From positions 1 to 64,000 of the forward strand of contig JAHJOO010000008.1 of assembly GCA_018820275.1 (NCBI GenBank): a stretch of 64,000 bases of DNA, in the 5' to 3' direction. Origin of the DNA: Alphaproteobacteria bacterium. GTDB lineage: Bacteria; Pseudomonadota; Alphaproteobacteria; Caulobacterales; Caulobacteraceae. Both the position numbers and the translations under genes were made by a program. Of the stretch, positions 7,146 to 15,536 are shown piece by piece (the first letter of the stretch is position 1; the number at the start of each line of letters is the position of its first letter). The notes beneath the pieces are model-generated. The model was not told where the DNA came from, searched no databases, and worked only from the letters and a program-made list of their open reading frames with translations.

Positions 7146-9992
7146 GTGTCCCCTGACTCGCCGACATCCCTGACGACGCGCGCGGTCACGCTCGCCGCCC
7201 TGCCCCCCGCGCTGGCCGTGCCGCCGGGCAGCGGGGCCGTGGCGGACGCCGACGGTGCGCGCAAGATCGGGCGCGGGGCGGCCGAGGGGCTGTTCACCGG
7301 GGGACCGGTTCTGGTCTGCCACGCCAGCCTGACGGCGCGGCGGCTGGGCCTCGCGCCGCCGCCCCGGTCGCGGGATCTGCTGGACGTGCTGGAGCTGTTC
7401 GCCTTCGTGCGGCCGGCGCGGTTCTGCGCGCCGTCGCCGACCGGGCTGGCGCTGGCCACCGGTCAGGCGGAGCCGAAGGGGGCGGAGGCGCAAGGCCTGG
7501 CCCTGCGCGAGGCGGCGCGGCTGCTGCTGGAGGAGATGACCGAGGCGGCGTGGCCCGGCCGCGAGGACGCCGTGACCTTGGCCGAGACGCTGCAGCGCGC
7601 GGGCTGGGCGTGGGCCGACCGGGTGCTGGAGGCGTTGCAGGCGCAGCCGGTGCGCGAGCGACGTCAGAGGGGCAGCGGCCTCGACGCCTGGTCGCGTCTG
7701 GCCGAGTGGGAGGACGAGGCCCCGCGCGGCGAGGCCGGGTCCGCGCCCGTGGATTCCGAGAGCGCGCGCATCCGGCTGGAGAAGCTGCTGCAGGCCTCGG
7801 GGCTGGACGAGGCGCGGCCGACGCAGAGCGACTACGCCGCCGAGGTCGCCTATGCCTTCTCCCCGCGTGACGAGGAGGGGCGGCCGCGGGTGCTGCTGGC
7901 CGAGGCCGGGACCGGGACGGGCAAGACGCTGGGGTACCTCGCCCCCGCCAGCCTGTGGGCCGAGCGGAATGCCGGCGCGGCCTGGGTGTCGACCTACACC
8001 CGCGCCCTGCAGCGCCAGATCGACCGCGAGAGCGCGGCCCTGTGGCCCGACCCCGCCGAGCGCCGCAAAAAGGCCGTCGTCCGCAAGGGGCGCGAGAACT
8101 ACCTCTGCCTGTTGAACCTGCAGGAGACGGTGCAGGCGGCGCAGCTGGGCAACGGCGACCTGATCGGCGCGGCGCTGGCGTCGCGCTGGGCGATGCACAC
8201 GCGCGACGGCGACATGACCGGCGGCGACTGGCCCGGCTGGCTGCCGACGCTGTTCGCCGTACCCGCCGGCCAGCAGGCGTCGGCCGCCAATCTGGTCGAC
8301 CGGCGCGGCGAGTGCGTGCACGCCGCCTGCCCCCACTACCGCACCTGTTTCGTCGAGAAGACGATCCGCGCGAGCCGCCGGGCCGATCTGGTCATCGCCA
8401 ACCACGCGCTGGTCATGACCCAGGCCGCCTTCGACGGTGCCCGCACCGCGCGCGGGCTGAAGCAGGACGGGGAGACGGCGGCCCTGAAGCGCATCGTCTT
8501 CGACGAGGGCCACCACCTGTTCGACGCCGCCGACGGCGCCTTTTCCGCCTGTCTGTCGGGGCAGGAGGCGGCGGAGCTGCGCCGCTGGATCCGCGGGCCG
8601 GAGGGGCGGGGCCGGCGCGGGCGCGGGCTCGAGCAGAGGATTGGCGAGCTGTGCGCGGACTCAGACGCCGCGGTGACCGCCCTGAACGACGCCGTGCGCG
8701 CCGCCGCCCAGCTGCCGGGCGAAGGCGTGTCCAGCCGCATCGCCCCGCCGTCGGGCGAGATCAATCCGGTCGGGCCGATCGAGCGCTTTCTGGTCGCCGC
8801 GCTGGAGCAGCTGCGCGCCCGGACCAGCGAGAACGCCGTGCCCGGCGGCGGCGAGTTCGGCATGGAGTGCTCGCTGTTCCCGGTGACCGATCCGGTGCTG
8901 GAGGCGGCGCGGGCGGCGGCGCAGGCGCTGGCGGCGGTCGAGGCCCCGCTGCTGGCCCTGTCGCGGCATCTTGAGGACATCCTGGACGACGAGGCGGCGG
9001 ATCTGGAGCCGTCGTCGCGCGCACGGATCGAGGGGGCGCTGCGCGGGCTGGACCGGCGGGCGCGTATGACCCTGCCCGGCTGGCGCGCCATGCTGCAGGC
9101 GCTGGAGAGCGACGTCGGCGAACCCGACCCGGACTTCGTCGACTGGCTGTCCGCCGAGGCGGCGTTCGGCCGCATCCACGACGTGGCCCTGCGCCGCCAC
9201 TGGATCGACCCGACCGTGCCGCTGGAGGCGGCGGTGGTGATGCCGTCGCACGGCGTGCTGGTGACCTCCGCCACGCTCAGCGATCCGCTGGCCGACGACC
9301 CGTTCGAACTGGCCCGCCTGCGCACGGGTGCCGCGCGGCTGATCGAGCCGGCGCGGACGCTGAAGGTCGACAGCCCGTTCGACTATGCGGCCAACAGCCG
9401 GGTCATCGTGGTCAACGATGTGATGAAGGACGACCCGCGCCAGACGGCGGCGGCGATGCGCGAGCTGTTCCTGGCGGCCGGCGGCGGCGGGCTGGGCCTG
9501 TTCACCGCCATCCGTCGGCTGAAGGCGGTCTATGAGCGGCTGGGGCCCGAGCTGGCGCGGGCAGGCATCCCGCTGCACGCCCAGCACGTCGATCCTCTGG
9601 AGGTCGGGGCGCTGGTAGACGTGTTCCGGGCCGAACAGGACAGCTGCCTGCTGGGCACGGACGCCGTCAGGGACGGGGTCGACGTGCCCGGCCGGTCCCT
9701 GCGCATCCTCGCCTTCGACCGGGTGCCGTGGCCGCGGCCGGACCTGCTGCACAAGGCCCGGCGCGAGCGGTTCGGCGGCAAGGGCTACGACGACGCCCTG
9801 GCGCGCGGCCGCATGGCGCAGGCGTTCGGCCGCCTGATCCGCCGGGCGGACGACAGGGGCGTCTTCGTCATGCTGGACGCCGCCTGCCCCACCCGCCTGT
9901 TCGCGGGCCTGCCGCCCGGCACGGAGGTCCAGCGCATGGGCCTGGCCGAGGCGGTGGAGACGGTCGGCGACTTCCTCAGTTCTCGAACGTGA
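7146..9992 (+). CDS. DinG/XPD-like ATP-dependent Fe-S DNA helicase
   Basis: A 948-residue helicase starting at GTG. An N-terminal extension of about 230 residues precedes the helicase core. Walker A is EAGTGTGKT (253-261), motif II is DEGHHL, and motif VI region is AFGRLIRRADDRG. Four cysteines between motifs I and II (one in ENYLC, three in ECVHAACPHYRTC) match the iron-sulfur cluster of XPD/DinG helicases. It likely unwinds DNA 5' to 3', helping to clear structures or R-loops. Its 3' end overlaps the convergent VOC gene by 17 bp. Confidence 0.88.
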   Translation: MSPDSPTSLTTRAVTLAALPPALAVPPGSGAVADADGARKIGRGAAEGLFTGGPVLVCHASLTARRLGLAPPPRSRDLLDVLELFAFVRPARFCAPSPTGLALATGQAEPKGAEAQGLALREAARLLLEEMTEAAWPGREDAVTLAETLQRAGWAWADRVLEALQAQPVRERRQRGSGLDAWSRLAEWEDEAPRGEAGSAPVDSESARIRLEKLLQASGLDEARPTQSDYAAEVAYAFSPRDEEGRPRVLLAEAGTGTGKTLGYLAPASLWAERNAGAAWVSTYTRALQRQIDRESAALWPDPAERRKKAVVRKGRENYLCLLNLQETVQAAQLGNGDLIGAALASRWAMHTRDGDMTGGDWPGWLPTLFAVPAGQQASAANLVDRRGECVHAACPHYRTCFVEKTIRASRRADLVIANHALVMTQAAFDGARTARGLKQDGETAALKRIVFDEGHHLFDAADGAFSACLSGQEAAELRRWIRGPEGRGRRGRGLEQRIGELCADSDAAVTALNDAVRAAAQLPGEGVSSRIAPPSGEINPVGPIERFLVAALEQLRARTSENAVPGGGEFGMECSLFPVTDPVLEAARAAAQALAAVEAPLLALSRHLEDILDDEAADLEPSSRARIEGALRGLDRRARMTLPGWRAMLQALESDVGEPDPDFVDWLSAEAAFGRIHDVALRRHWIDPTVPLEAAVVMPSHGVLVTSATLSDPLADDPFELARLRTGAARLIEPARTLKVDSPFDYAANSRVIVVNDVMKDDPRQTAAAMRELFLAAGGGGLGLFTAIRRLKAVYERLGPELARAGIPLHAQHVDPLEVGALVDVFRAEQDSCLLGTDAVRDGVDVPGRSLRILAFDRVPWPRPDLLHKARRERFGGKGYDDALARGRMAQAFGRLIRRADDRGVFVMLDAACPTRLFAGLPPGTEVQRMGLAEAVETVGDFLSSRT

Positions 9993-10410
9993 TCTCGACG
10001 CTGTCGGCGCTCTTCCTCGCCTCGCCGTGGAAGACCGCCTCCACGTTGTTGCCGTCCGGATCCAGCAGGAAGGCGGCATAGTAGCCGGGGTGATAGGGGC
10101 GCTCGCCCGGCGCGCCATTGTCCGTACCGCCCGCCTTCAGACCCGCCGCATGCCACGCGTCGACCATGGCGCGGTCGCGGGCCTGAAACGCCAGGTGATG
10201 CCGGCCCGTCAGCTTGCCCGTCGCCGCCGGGCTGTCGGCCGACGAGACGAACAGTTCGTCGGCCCAGAAGAAGGTCTCCTCGTCGCCGCCGATCGGCACG
10301 CCCAGCACCTCGAGCAGGGTGCCGTAGAAGCGGCGGCTGGCCTCGATGTCGCGCACCACCAGATGCAGGTGGTCGATCAGGCGGCCGCGATGAAGATGTT
10401 GGGTTTCCAT
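9976..10410 (-). CDS. VOC superfamily (glyoxalase-fold) protein
   Basis: A 144-residue protein with the paired beta-alpha-beta-beta-beta modules of the vicinal oxygen chelate fold: LIDHLHLVVRDIEASRRFYG at the N-terminus, then HHLAFQARDRAMVDAWHAAG and FLLDPDGNNVEAVFHGE near the C-terminus. Putative metal ligands are H in the first and third motifs and E in NVEAV. The substrate is unknown. The start at 10410 is backed by an excellent ribosome site (AAAGGAGA). The track shows it within a longer shadow frame. Confidence 0.85.
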   Translation of the reverse strand: METQHLHRGRLIDHLHLVVRDIEASRRFYGTLLEVLGVPIGGDEETFFWADELFVSSADSPAATGKLTGRHHLAFQARDRAMVDAWHAAGLKAGGTDNGAPGERPYHPGYYAAFLLDPDGNNVEAVFHGEARKSADSVEITFEN

Positions 10411-10499
10411 GGGCGTCTCCTTTGCGCGATGAACGGCGTGACGACCGGCCGCGTTCCCCCTCGGCTTGACCGCTCCCCCCGATCTGCCATGAGCCGCCC

Positions 10500-11495
10500 A
10501 TGACCGACGCCCCCGTCCGCCACTCCCGCCGCGGCCTGATCGTGCCCTTCCTGATCGTGGGGCTGATCCTCGCGGCCTGGACCGTCTGGTGGTTCGTGCT
10601 GGCGCGGCAGGTCGAGACCCGGGCGACGGCGCAGCTGGATACCCTGCGGCAAGCGGGCTGGACCATCGAGACCGCGCCCCTGTCGGTCGACGGCTGGCCG
10701 TTCCGCGTGCGGCTGGATCTCGGAGAGACCCGGGTGGTCGCCCCCTCGGGGCACGGGCTGGAGACGCCGCGGCTGATCGCCGAGGCCAACGCCTGGGCGC
10801 CCCTGACCTGGGTCGCCATCGCGCCGGACGACCTGACCCTGACCCGCCCCGACAAAGGGCAGGTTCGCATCGAGGGCGACGGGGCCCGGATGAGCCTGAC
10901 GGGCATCGACCGGCCTTGGCCGCGCTTCGCGCTGGAGCTGATCCGCCCGACCTTCGTCCCCGTCGGCGAGGCCGAGGCCTTCCCCATCTCGCGGGCCGCG
11001 CACATCTCGCTGGAGACAAAGCCGGGGCACGGGGATCAGGCCGTCGACGTCCTGTTCCAGATGGTCGACGGCCGCGGGCGCGCGGGCGGGCCGGTGGACA
11101 GTGTGACGGACTCGGGCCTGCTCAGCGCCCGCGTCGAACTTCGGATGGAGAACGCCGCCGGTCTGCGGACCCCGTCGGACGACGGGCTGATGGCCGGGTG
11201 GAGCCGGACGGGCGGGCGCTTCACCCACCTGCGCGGAATTCTGGAAAGCGGCGACGACCGGGCCCTGATCGAGAGCGAGAGCCTGTCGGCCCGCGAGGAC
11301 GGACGGCTGGACGGGCGCATCTCGCTCCGGGCGGATCGGCCCGCCGCCGTGGTCGCCGGCCTCGCCGGGCGCGGGGGCGGCGCGGCGAAGATGGCCGGGT
11401 CGGCCGGTCGCGACGTCGCCCTGACGCTGGAGTTCCGCGACGGCCGCGCCTGGCTGGGGCCTTTCGCGGTCGCGCCGGCGCCGCGCCTGTTCTGA
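10500..11495 (+). CDS. DUF2125 domain-containing envelope protein
   Basis: A 331-residue protein with a single N-terminal membrane span (LIVPFLIVGLILAAWTVWWFVL) and a long beta-rich periplasmic part. The segment GWTIETAPLSVDGWPFRVRLDL is the characteristic start of DUF2125, a family widespread in alphaproteobacteria with no known activity. Its stop overlaps the next start (TGATG), suggesting coupled translation with the chorismate-mutase-like ORF and possibly hisC. Confidence 0.8.
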   Translation: MTDAPVRHSRRGLIVPFLIVGLILAAWTVWWFVLARQVETRATAQLDTLRQAGWTIETAPLSVDGWPFRVRLDLGETRVVAPSGHGLETPRLIAEANAWAPLTWVAIAPDDLTLTRPDKGQVRIEGDGARMSLTGIDRPWPRFALELIRPTFVPVGEAEAFPISRAAHISLETKPGHGDQAVDVLFQMVDGRGRAGGPVDSVTDSGLLSARVELRMENAAGLRTPSDDGLMAGWSRTGGRFTHLRGILESGDDRALIESESLSAREDGRLDGRISLRADRPAAVVAGLAGRGGGAAKMAGSAGRDVALTLEFRDGRAWLGPFAVAPAPRLF

Positions 11496-12163
11496 TGCTG
11501 GTCGAACCGAACGCCGACCCGGCGCGGGACGCGGCCGACGACGCCCTGCTGCACGCGCTGGCCGCGCGCCTGAAGCTGGCCGCGACCCCGCCGGACGCCG
11601 AGGCGCTGGCCCTGCGCCGCCTGCTGGCGCAGACGCCCGGGCGGGCGGACCTCCTCAAGGCCCTGTGGGGACGGCTGGATCGCGCGCCCCTGCACGTCCA
11701 CGGCGCCGACGCCGCCCTGCTGGCCGCCGACCGGTACGGGCTGGGCTTTCAAATGCACGAGACGGCCGACAAGGCGCTGACGGCGGCCGAGGCCGGCGGG
11801 TCGGCCCTGATCGGCCTGTCGGGCGTGACTCCCTGGTGGGGCCGGCTGCTGGCGCGGCCGAAGTTGCGCGTGACCGGTGCCCTGCCCGACGACGCGACCC
11901 GCGTGCCCCGCGCCCTGCGCGTCTCGACCGCCCCACCGGGGCCGACCGGTGACGACCGCACCTTCTGGCTCACCGACGCGGCCCAGGGCGACGCCGCCAT
12001 CCTTGCCGCCCTGGGACAGACCGGTCTGGCCGCCACGCCCCTGCATCAGGCCGGCGGGTTGAAGCTGTTCGCGCTGGCGGGCTATGTGCAGGCCGAAGAT
12101 CCGCGCCTGACCGGCCTGCCCGGCGCGCTCACCGGCGTCATCGGCGCCGCTCCCGTCTACTGA
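11495..12163 (+). CDS. Unrecognised protein, possibly a degenerate chorismate-mutase-like protein
   Basis: A 222-residue protein that starts inside the DUF2125 stop codon and ends 11 bp before hisC. The N-terminal helix (ADDALLHALAARLKLAA) faintly resembles the first helix of AroQ-type chorismate mutases, but the expected catalytic Arg/Lys pattern is not evident. The C-terminal part (SALIGLSGVTPWWGRLLARP, and GGLKLFALAGYV) resembles, from memory, the C-terminal region of Caulobacterales proteins annotated as chorismate mutase. The position before an aromatic/histidinol-phosphate aminotransferase makes a shikimate-branch role plausible. This is inference with low certainty. Confidence 0.6.
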   Translation: MLVEPNADPARDAADDALLHALAARLKLAATPPDAEALALRRLLAQTPGRADLLKALWGRLDRAPLHVHGADAALLAADRYGLGFQMHETADKALTAAEAGGSALIGLSGVTPWWGRLLARPKLRVTGALPDDATRVPRALRVSTAPPGPTGDDRTFWLTDAAQGDAAILAALGQTGLAATPLHQAGGLKLFALAGYVQAEDPRLTGLPGALTGVIGAAPVY

Positions 12164-12174
12164 AAGCTCTCCGC

Positions 12175-13263
12175 ATGACCGAAGCCCCGACCCCCAAGCC
12201 CGGCATCCTCGACATCGCCCCCTATGTCGGCGGCAAGTCGAAGATCGACGGCGTGGCCGAACCGATGAAGCTGTCCTCCAACGAGAACATGCTGGGCGCG
12301 GGCGAGAAGGCGCGCGCGGCCTATGAGGCGGCGATCCGCAACATTCACATCTATCCCGACGGCCGCGCCTCGAAACTGCGCGCCGCCGTGGCCGCGCACC
12401 ACGGGCTGGAGCCCGAGCGGCTGATCTTCGGCAACGGCTCGGACGAGGTCTTCGCCCTGCTGAACCAGACCTATCTGACGCCGGGCGACGACATCGTGAC
12501 GGGCCAGTACGGCTTCCTCGCCTATCGCATCTCGGCCCTGGCCAACCAGGCCAGCGTGCGCCTGGCCCCCGAGCCGGAGTTCAAGGCCACGCCGGAGGCC
12601 CTGCTGGAGCAGGTCACCGAGCGCACCCGCATCGTCTACGTCTCCAGCCCGTCGAACCCGACCGGCAGCTACAACACCCCCGACGAGATCCGCCGCCTGC
12701 ACGAGGGCCTGCGCCCCGACGTCCTGCTGGTCATCGACGAAGCCTATGCCGAATACGTCACCGAGGCGGACTGGGAGACCAGTTTCGACCTGGCGCGGAC
12801 CAGCCAGAACGTCGTCGTCACCCGCACCTTCTCCAAGATCCACGGCCTCGGCGGTCTGCGCATCGGCTTCGGCTATGCGCCGTTGAAGGTGGCCGAGGCC
12901 GTCGACCGCATCCGCCTGCCCTTCAACGTCTCGGTGCCGGGCCTCGAGGCGGCGGTGGCGGCGCTGGGCGACGAGGCCCACCAGAAGGCGTCGCGCGACC
13001 TGATCCAGACCTGGTGCCCGCGCCTGACCCAGTCGCTGCGCGGCTTCGGCTTCGACGTCCTCCCGTCCGCGGGCAACTTCGTCCTGATCCGCTTCAAGGA
13101 TGTGGAGACCTGTCAGGCCGCCAACGACTGGCTCAACCAGAAGGGCATCATTGTTCGCCCGGTAGGCGGCTACGGCCTGCCGGAATGCCTGCGCATCACC
13201 GTCGGCACCGACGACCAGAACCGCGCCGTCCTCGACGCCATGAGCGAGTTCGCGGCCCGCTAG
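12175..13263 (+). CDS. hisC: Histidinol-phosphate / aromatic aminotransferase
   Basis: A 362-residue fold-type I PLP enzyme. The Schiff-base lysine is K221 in TFSKIHGLGGLRIG, with SNEN near residue 35, NPTG at 161-164 and DEAY at 188-191. HisC converts imidazole-acetol phosphate to histidinol phosphate; several alphaproteobacterial homologues also transaminate phenylpyruvate or hydroxyphenylpyruvate. The upstream chorismate-mutase-like ORF favours an aromatic role, but sequence alone cannot separate the two. Confidence 0.9.
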   Translation: MTEAPTPKPGILDIAPYVGGKSKIDGVAEPMKLSSNENMLGAGEKARAAYEAAIRNIHIYPDGRASKLRAAVAAHHGLEPERLIFGNGSDEVFALLNQTYLTPGDDIVTGQYGFLAYRISALANQASVRLAPEPEFKATPEALLEQVTERTRIVYVSSPSNPTGSYNTPDEIRRLHEGLRPDVLLVIDEAYAEYVTEADWETSFDLARTSQNVVVTRTFSKIHGLGGLRIGFGYAPLKVAEAVDRIRLPFNVSVPGLEAAVAALGDEAHQKASRDLIQTWCPRLTQSLRGFGFDVLPSAGNFVLIRFKDVETCQAANDWLNQKGIIVRPVGGYGLPECLRITVGTDDQNRAVLDAMSEFAAR

Positions 13264-13276
13264 CGTCTGGCGACCG

Positions 13277-13696
13277 CTAGATCAGGCCGAGCGCCAGCCC
13301 GGCCACCGCCCCGGCCGTGGCCGTCAGGCGCAGGCGGCGATAGCCGGGCGCGCTGACCGGCCAATCCCAGGCCAGCTGGACCAGAAGACACAGGGCCAGC
13401 ACGCCCAGCGCGACGCTCGAGCCCACGCCCGCCAGCGCGAGCGCCGCCCAGGCCGCCAGCGGGAAGACGTTGCTGAGCGCCAGCACCCTGTCTGACGGAC
13501 GCTCGTCCGCGCCCGCCGCGCCCCACCGCGCCCCGGCCATGAAGGCGACGATCACCGCGCCGTAGAGGGACAGGATTTCCCGCGCGGCCTCCGGGGCGAT
13601 CCCCATGGTGCCGACCGCGGCCGAGCCCCCCAGACCGAGGAAGGGGATCACGCCCATCAGGGCCAGGGTCCAGGCGGTGCGAGTCGGTTGGTTCAT
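13277..13696 (-). CDS. DUF3429 family membrane protein
   Basis: A 139-residue protein with about five hydrophobic segments. The family signature is seen in LALMGVIPFLGLG, in SLYGAVIVAFMAGARWGAA and in the C-terminal LRLTATAGAVAGLALGLI. Members are small inner-membrane proteins of unknown function. It is convergent with hisC and lies 4 bp beyond the TIGR02186 gene, so it likely belongs to the same transcript as TauE/SafE and TIGR02186. Confidence 0.8.
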   Translation of the reverse strand: MNQPTRTAWTLALMGVIPFLGLGGSAAVGTMGIAPEAAREILSLYGAVIVAFMAGARWGAAGADERPSDRVLALSNVFPLAAWAALALAGVGSSVALGVLALCLLVQLAWDWPVSAPGYRRLRLTATAGAVAGLALGLI

Positions 13697-13700
13697 CGGC

Positions 13701-14510
13701 TCACCCCCTCCGGAACACCCGGCTCGCGGCCCAGCCCGTGAAGGCCGCCAGCAGGACGCACAGCACGCCGTACAGCCACGGTTGGCGGTGGGCGAACTCG
13801 TAGACGTCGCGCTCGATGCCGACCTTGCCGACCGTCAGCGTCAGGTTGGACGAGGCGACGGGCTCGCCGTCCTGGAACAGCCAGACCTCGGCGAAATAGG
13901 CGCCCGTCGGGGCCGTGGTCGGCAGGACCAGCTCGGCGCGGAACAGGCCGCGGTCCACGAAGCGCACGCCGTCGGGCTTGGTGTCGTACAGGCCGGCGTC
14001 CTCGCGCAGCCGGATGGCGGCCCGGCGCCAGTCCAGATAGTCGTCGCCCAGACGGCTGACGACCACGTCGCGCACGCCATAGCGGGTCTCGACCCGGCGC
14101 TCCTCCGGCGCGGCGATCCTCAGATGATCCACCCCCACGCCCAGCCGGCGCAGCTGGCCGAAATTGGCGATATCCGACAGCGGCCGCGTCGAGGCCGTCA
14201 TGTAGAAGCCGGGCGCGCCCTCGAACACCACGGGCCGGCTGTTCAGCCAGAAGGGCCCGGCCTCGACCTTGCGGATCAGGCGCAGGGGCGCATCGGGACC
14301 GCGCACCACCACGACCACGTCGACGGGCGCGTCGGTCGGGTTGAACACCGCGCCGTACAGCACGATCGAGGCGCCCTGGAAGCCGGAGTCGACCTTGACC
14401 TCCGCGTCCGTCAGGGCGGCCGACACGCGCACCGGCTCGCCGGCGTTCAGGGTCGTGATCGAGCGCTCGATGACGACGGCGGGGTCGGCGGGGGGCAGGT
14501 CCTGGATCAT
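13701..14510 (-). CDS. TIGR02186 family transmembrane protein
   Basis: A 269-residue protein without a standard signal peptide. It has a large extracytoplasmic beta-rich domain (GFQGASIVLYGAVF, FYMTASTRPLSDI) and one C-terminal membrane span (LYGVLCVLLAAFTGWAASRV). TIGR02186 genes are characteristically next to TauE/SafE exporters, as here: its ATG overlaps the exporter stop (ATGA). A partner role in export of sulfur compounds is inferred from that association. Confidence 0.8.
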   Translation of the reverse strand: MIQDLPPADPAVVIERSITTLNAGEPVRVSAALTDAEVKVDSGFQGASIVLYGAVFNPTDAPVDVVVVVRGPDAPLRLIRKVEAGPFWLNSRPVVFEGAPGFYMTASTRPLSDIANFGQLRRLGVGVDHLRIAAPEERRVETRYGVRDVVVSRLGDDYLDWRRAAIRLREDAGLYDTKPDGVRFVDRGLFRAELVLPTTAPTGAYFAEVWLFQDGEPVASSNLTLTVGKVGIERDVYEFAHRQPWLYGVLCVLLAAFTGWAASRVFRRG

Positions 14511-15430
14511 TCCGGCACCCCCGGGGCGATCTCGAACATGTCGGACGGCCGCACGATCAGCTCCATCCCCATCTGGATGCCGACCAGCAGCACGATCAGG
14601 CCCAGCGCCGCGCGCAGGGTATCGGCGCGGAACCGGCCCGACCAGCGCGCCCCGATCTGGGCCCCCACCACGCCGCCGAACAGCAGCAACGAGGCCAGCA
14701 CGATGTCCACCGTCTGGTTGCGCCCGGCCTGCAGCACCGTGGTCACCGCCGTGGTGATGATGATCTGGAACAGGCTGGTGCCGACCACCACCGAGGCCTT
14801 CATGCGCAGCACATAGAGCATGACCGGCACCAGGATGAAGCCGCCGCCCACGCCCATGATGGCGGACAGAACCCCGACGAACCCGCCCAGCGCCAACGGC
14901 GGGATGGCCGAGATGTAGAGGCCCGACTTGGGAAACTTCACCTTCCACGGCAGGCCGTACAGCCACAGCGGCCGGCGGCGGTCCTTGCGCGGCGGCGGCA
15001 GGCCGCGGCGGCGGCGCACGATCTGCTCCAGGCTCTCCTTCAGCATCAGACTGCCGATGACGCCGAGAAAGATCAGATAGGACAGAGCCACCACCAGGTC
15101 GGCCTGGCCCAGCAGGCGCAGCCAGCGGAACACCTCGACGCCCAGGAAGGCGCCCAGCACCCCGCCCGCCGCCATGATGCCGCCCATGCGGAAGTCGACC
15201 TGGCCCGCGCCGGAATAGGCGATCACGCCCGAGGTCGAGGAGGCGACGACGTGGCTGGCCTGGCTGGCCACGGCCACCGTCGGCGGGATGCCCAGAAACA
15301 CCAGCACCGGGGCCATCAGGAAGCCGCCGCCGATCCCGAACAGACCGGACACGAAGCCGACCACGGCCCCCAGCATCAGCATCAGGGGCCAGTTCACCGA
15401 AACCTCGGCGATCGGCAGGTACAGGTCCAA
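14507..15430 (-). CDS. TauE/SafE family exporter
   Basis: A 307-residue polytopic membrane protein with the family glycine-rich motif twice: VSGLFGIGGGFLMAPVL near the N-terminus and MGVGGGFILVPVML in the second half, reflecting the internal duplication. These proteins export sulfite or sulfonates, or similar anions. A positively charged cytoplasmic loop (RRRRGLPPPRKDRRR) separates the halves. It heads a three-gene minus-strand operon with TIGR02186 and DUF3429. Confidence 0.87.
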   Translation of the reverse strand: MDLYLPIAEVSVNWPLMLMLGAVVGFVSGLFGIGGGFLMAPVLVFLGIPPTVAVASQASHVVASSTSGVIAYSGAGQVDFRMGGIMAAGGVLGAFLGVEVFRWLRLLGQADLVVALSYLIFLGVIGSLMLKESLEQIVRRRRGLPPPRKDRRRPLWLYGLPWKVKFPKSGLYISAIPPLALGGFVGVLSAIMGVGGGFILVPVMLYVLRMKASVVVGTSLFQIIITTAVTTVLQAGRNQTVDIVLASLLLFGGVVGAQIGARWSGRFRADTLRAALGLIVLLVGIQMGMELIVRPSDMFEIAPGVPE

Positions 15431-15536
15431 AGGGCGCGCCTTCGGTGCGGGGTGAAGGATGGCCGCTCCGGGGGAACGACGACCCGGGTTTAGAGCGCGT
15501 CGCCGGCCGGCGCCATCGGCCGCACGCTCCGCGCGA

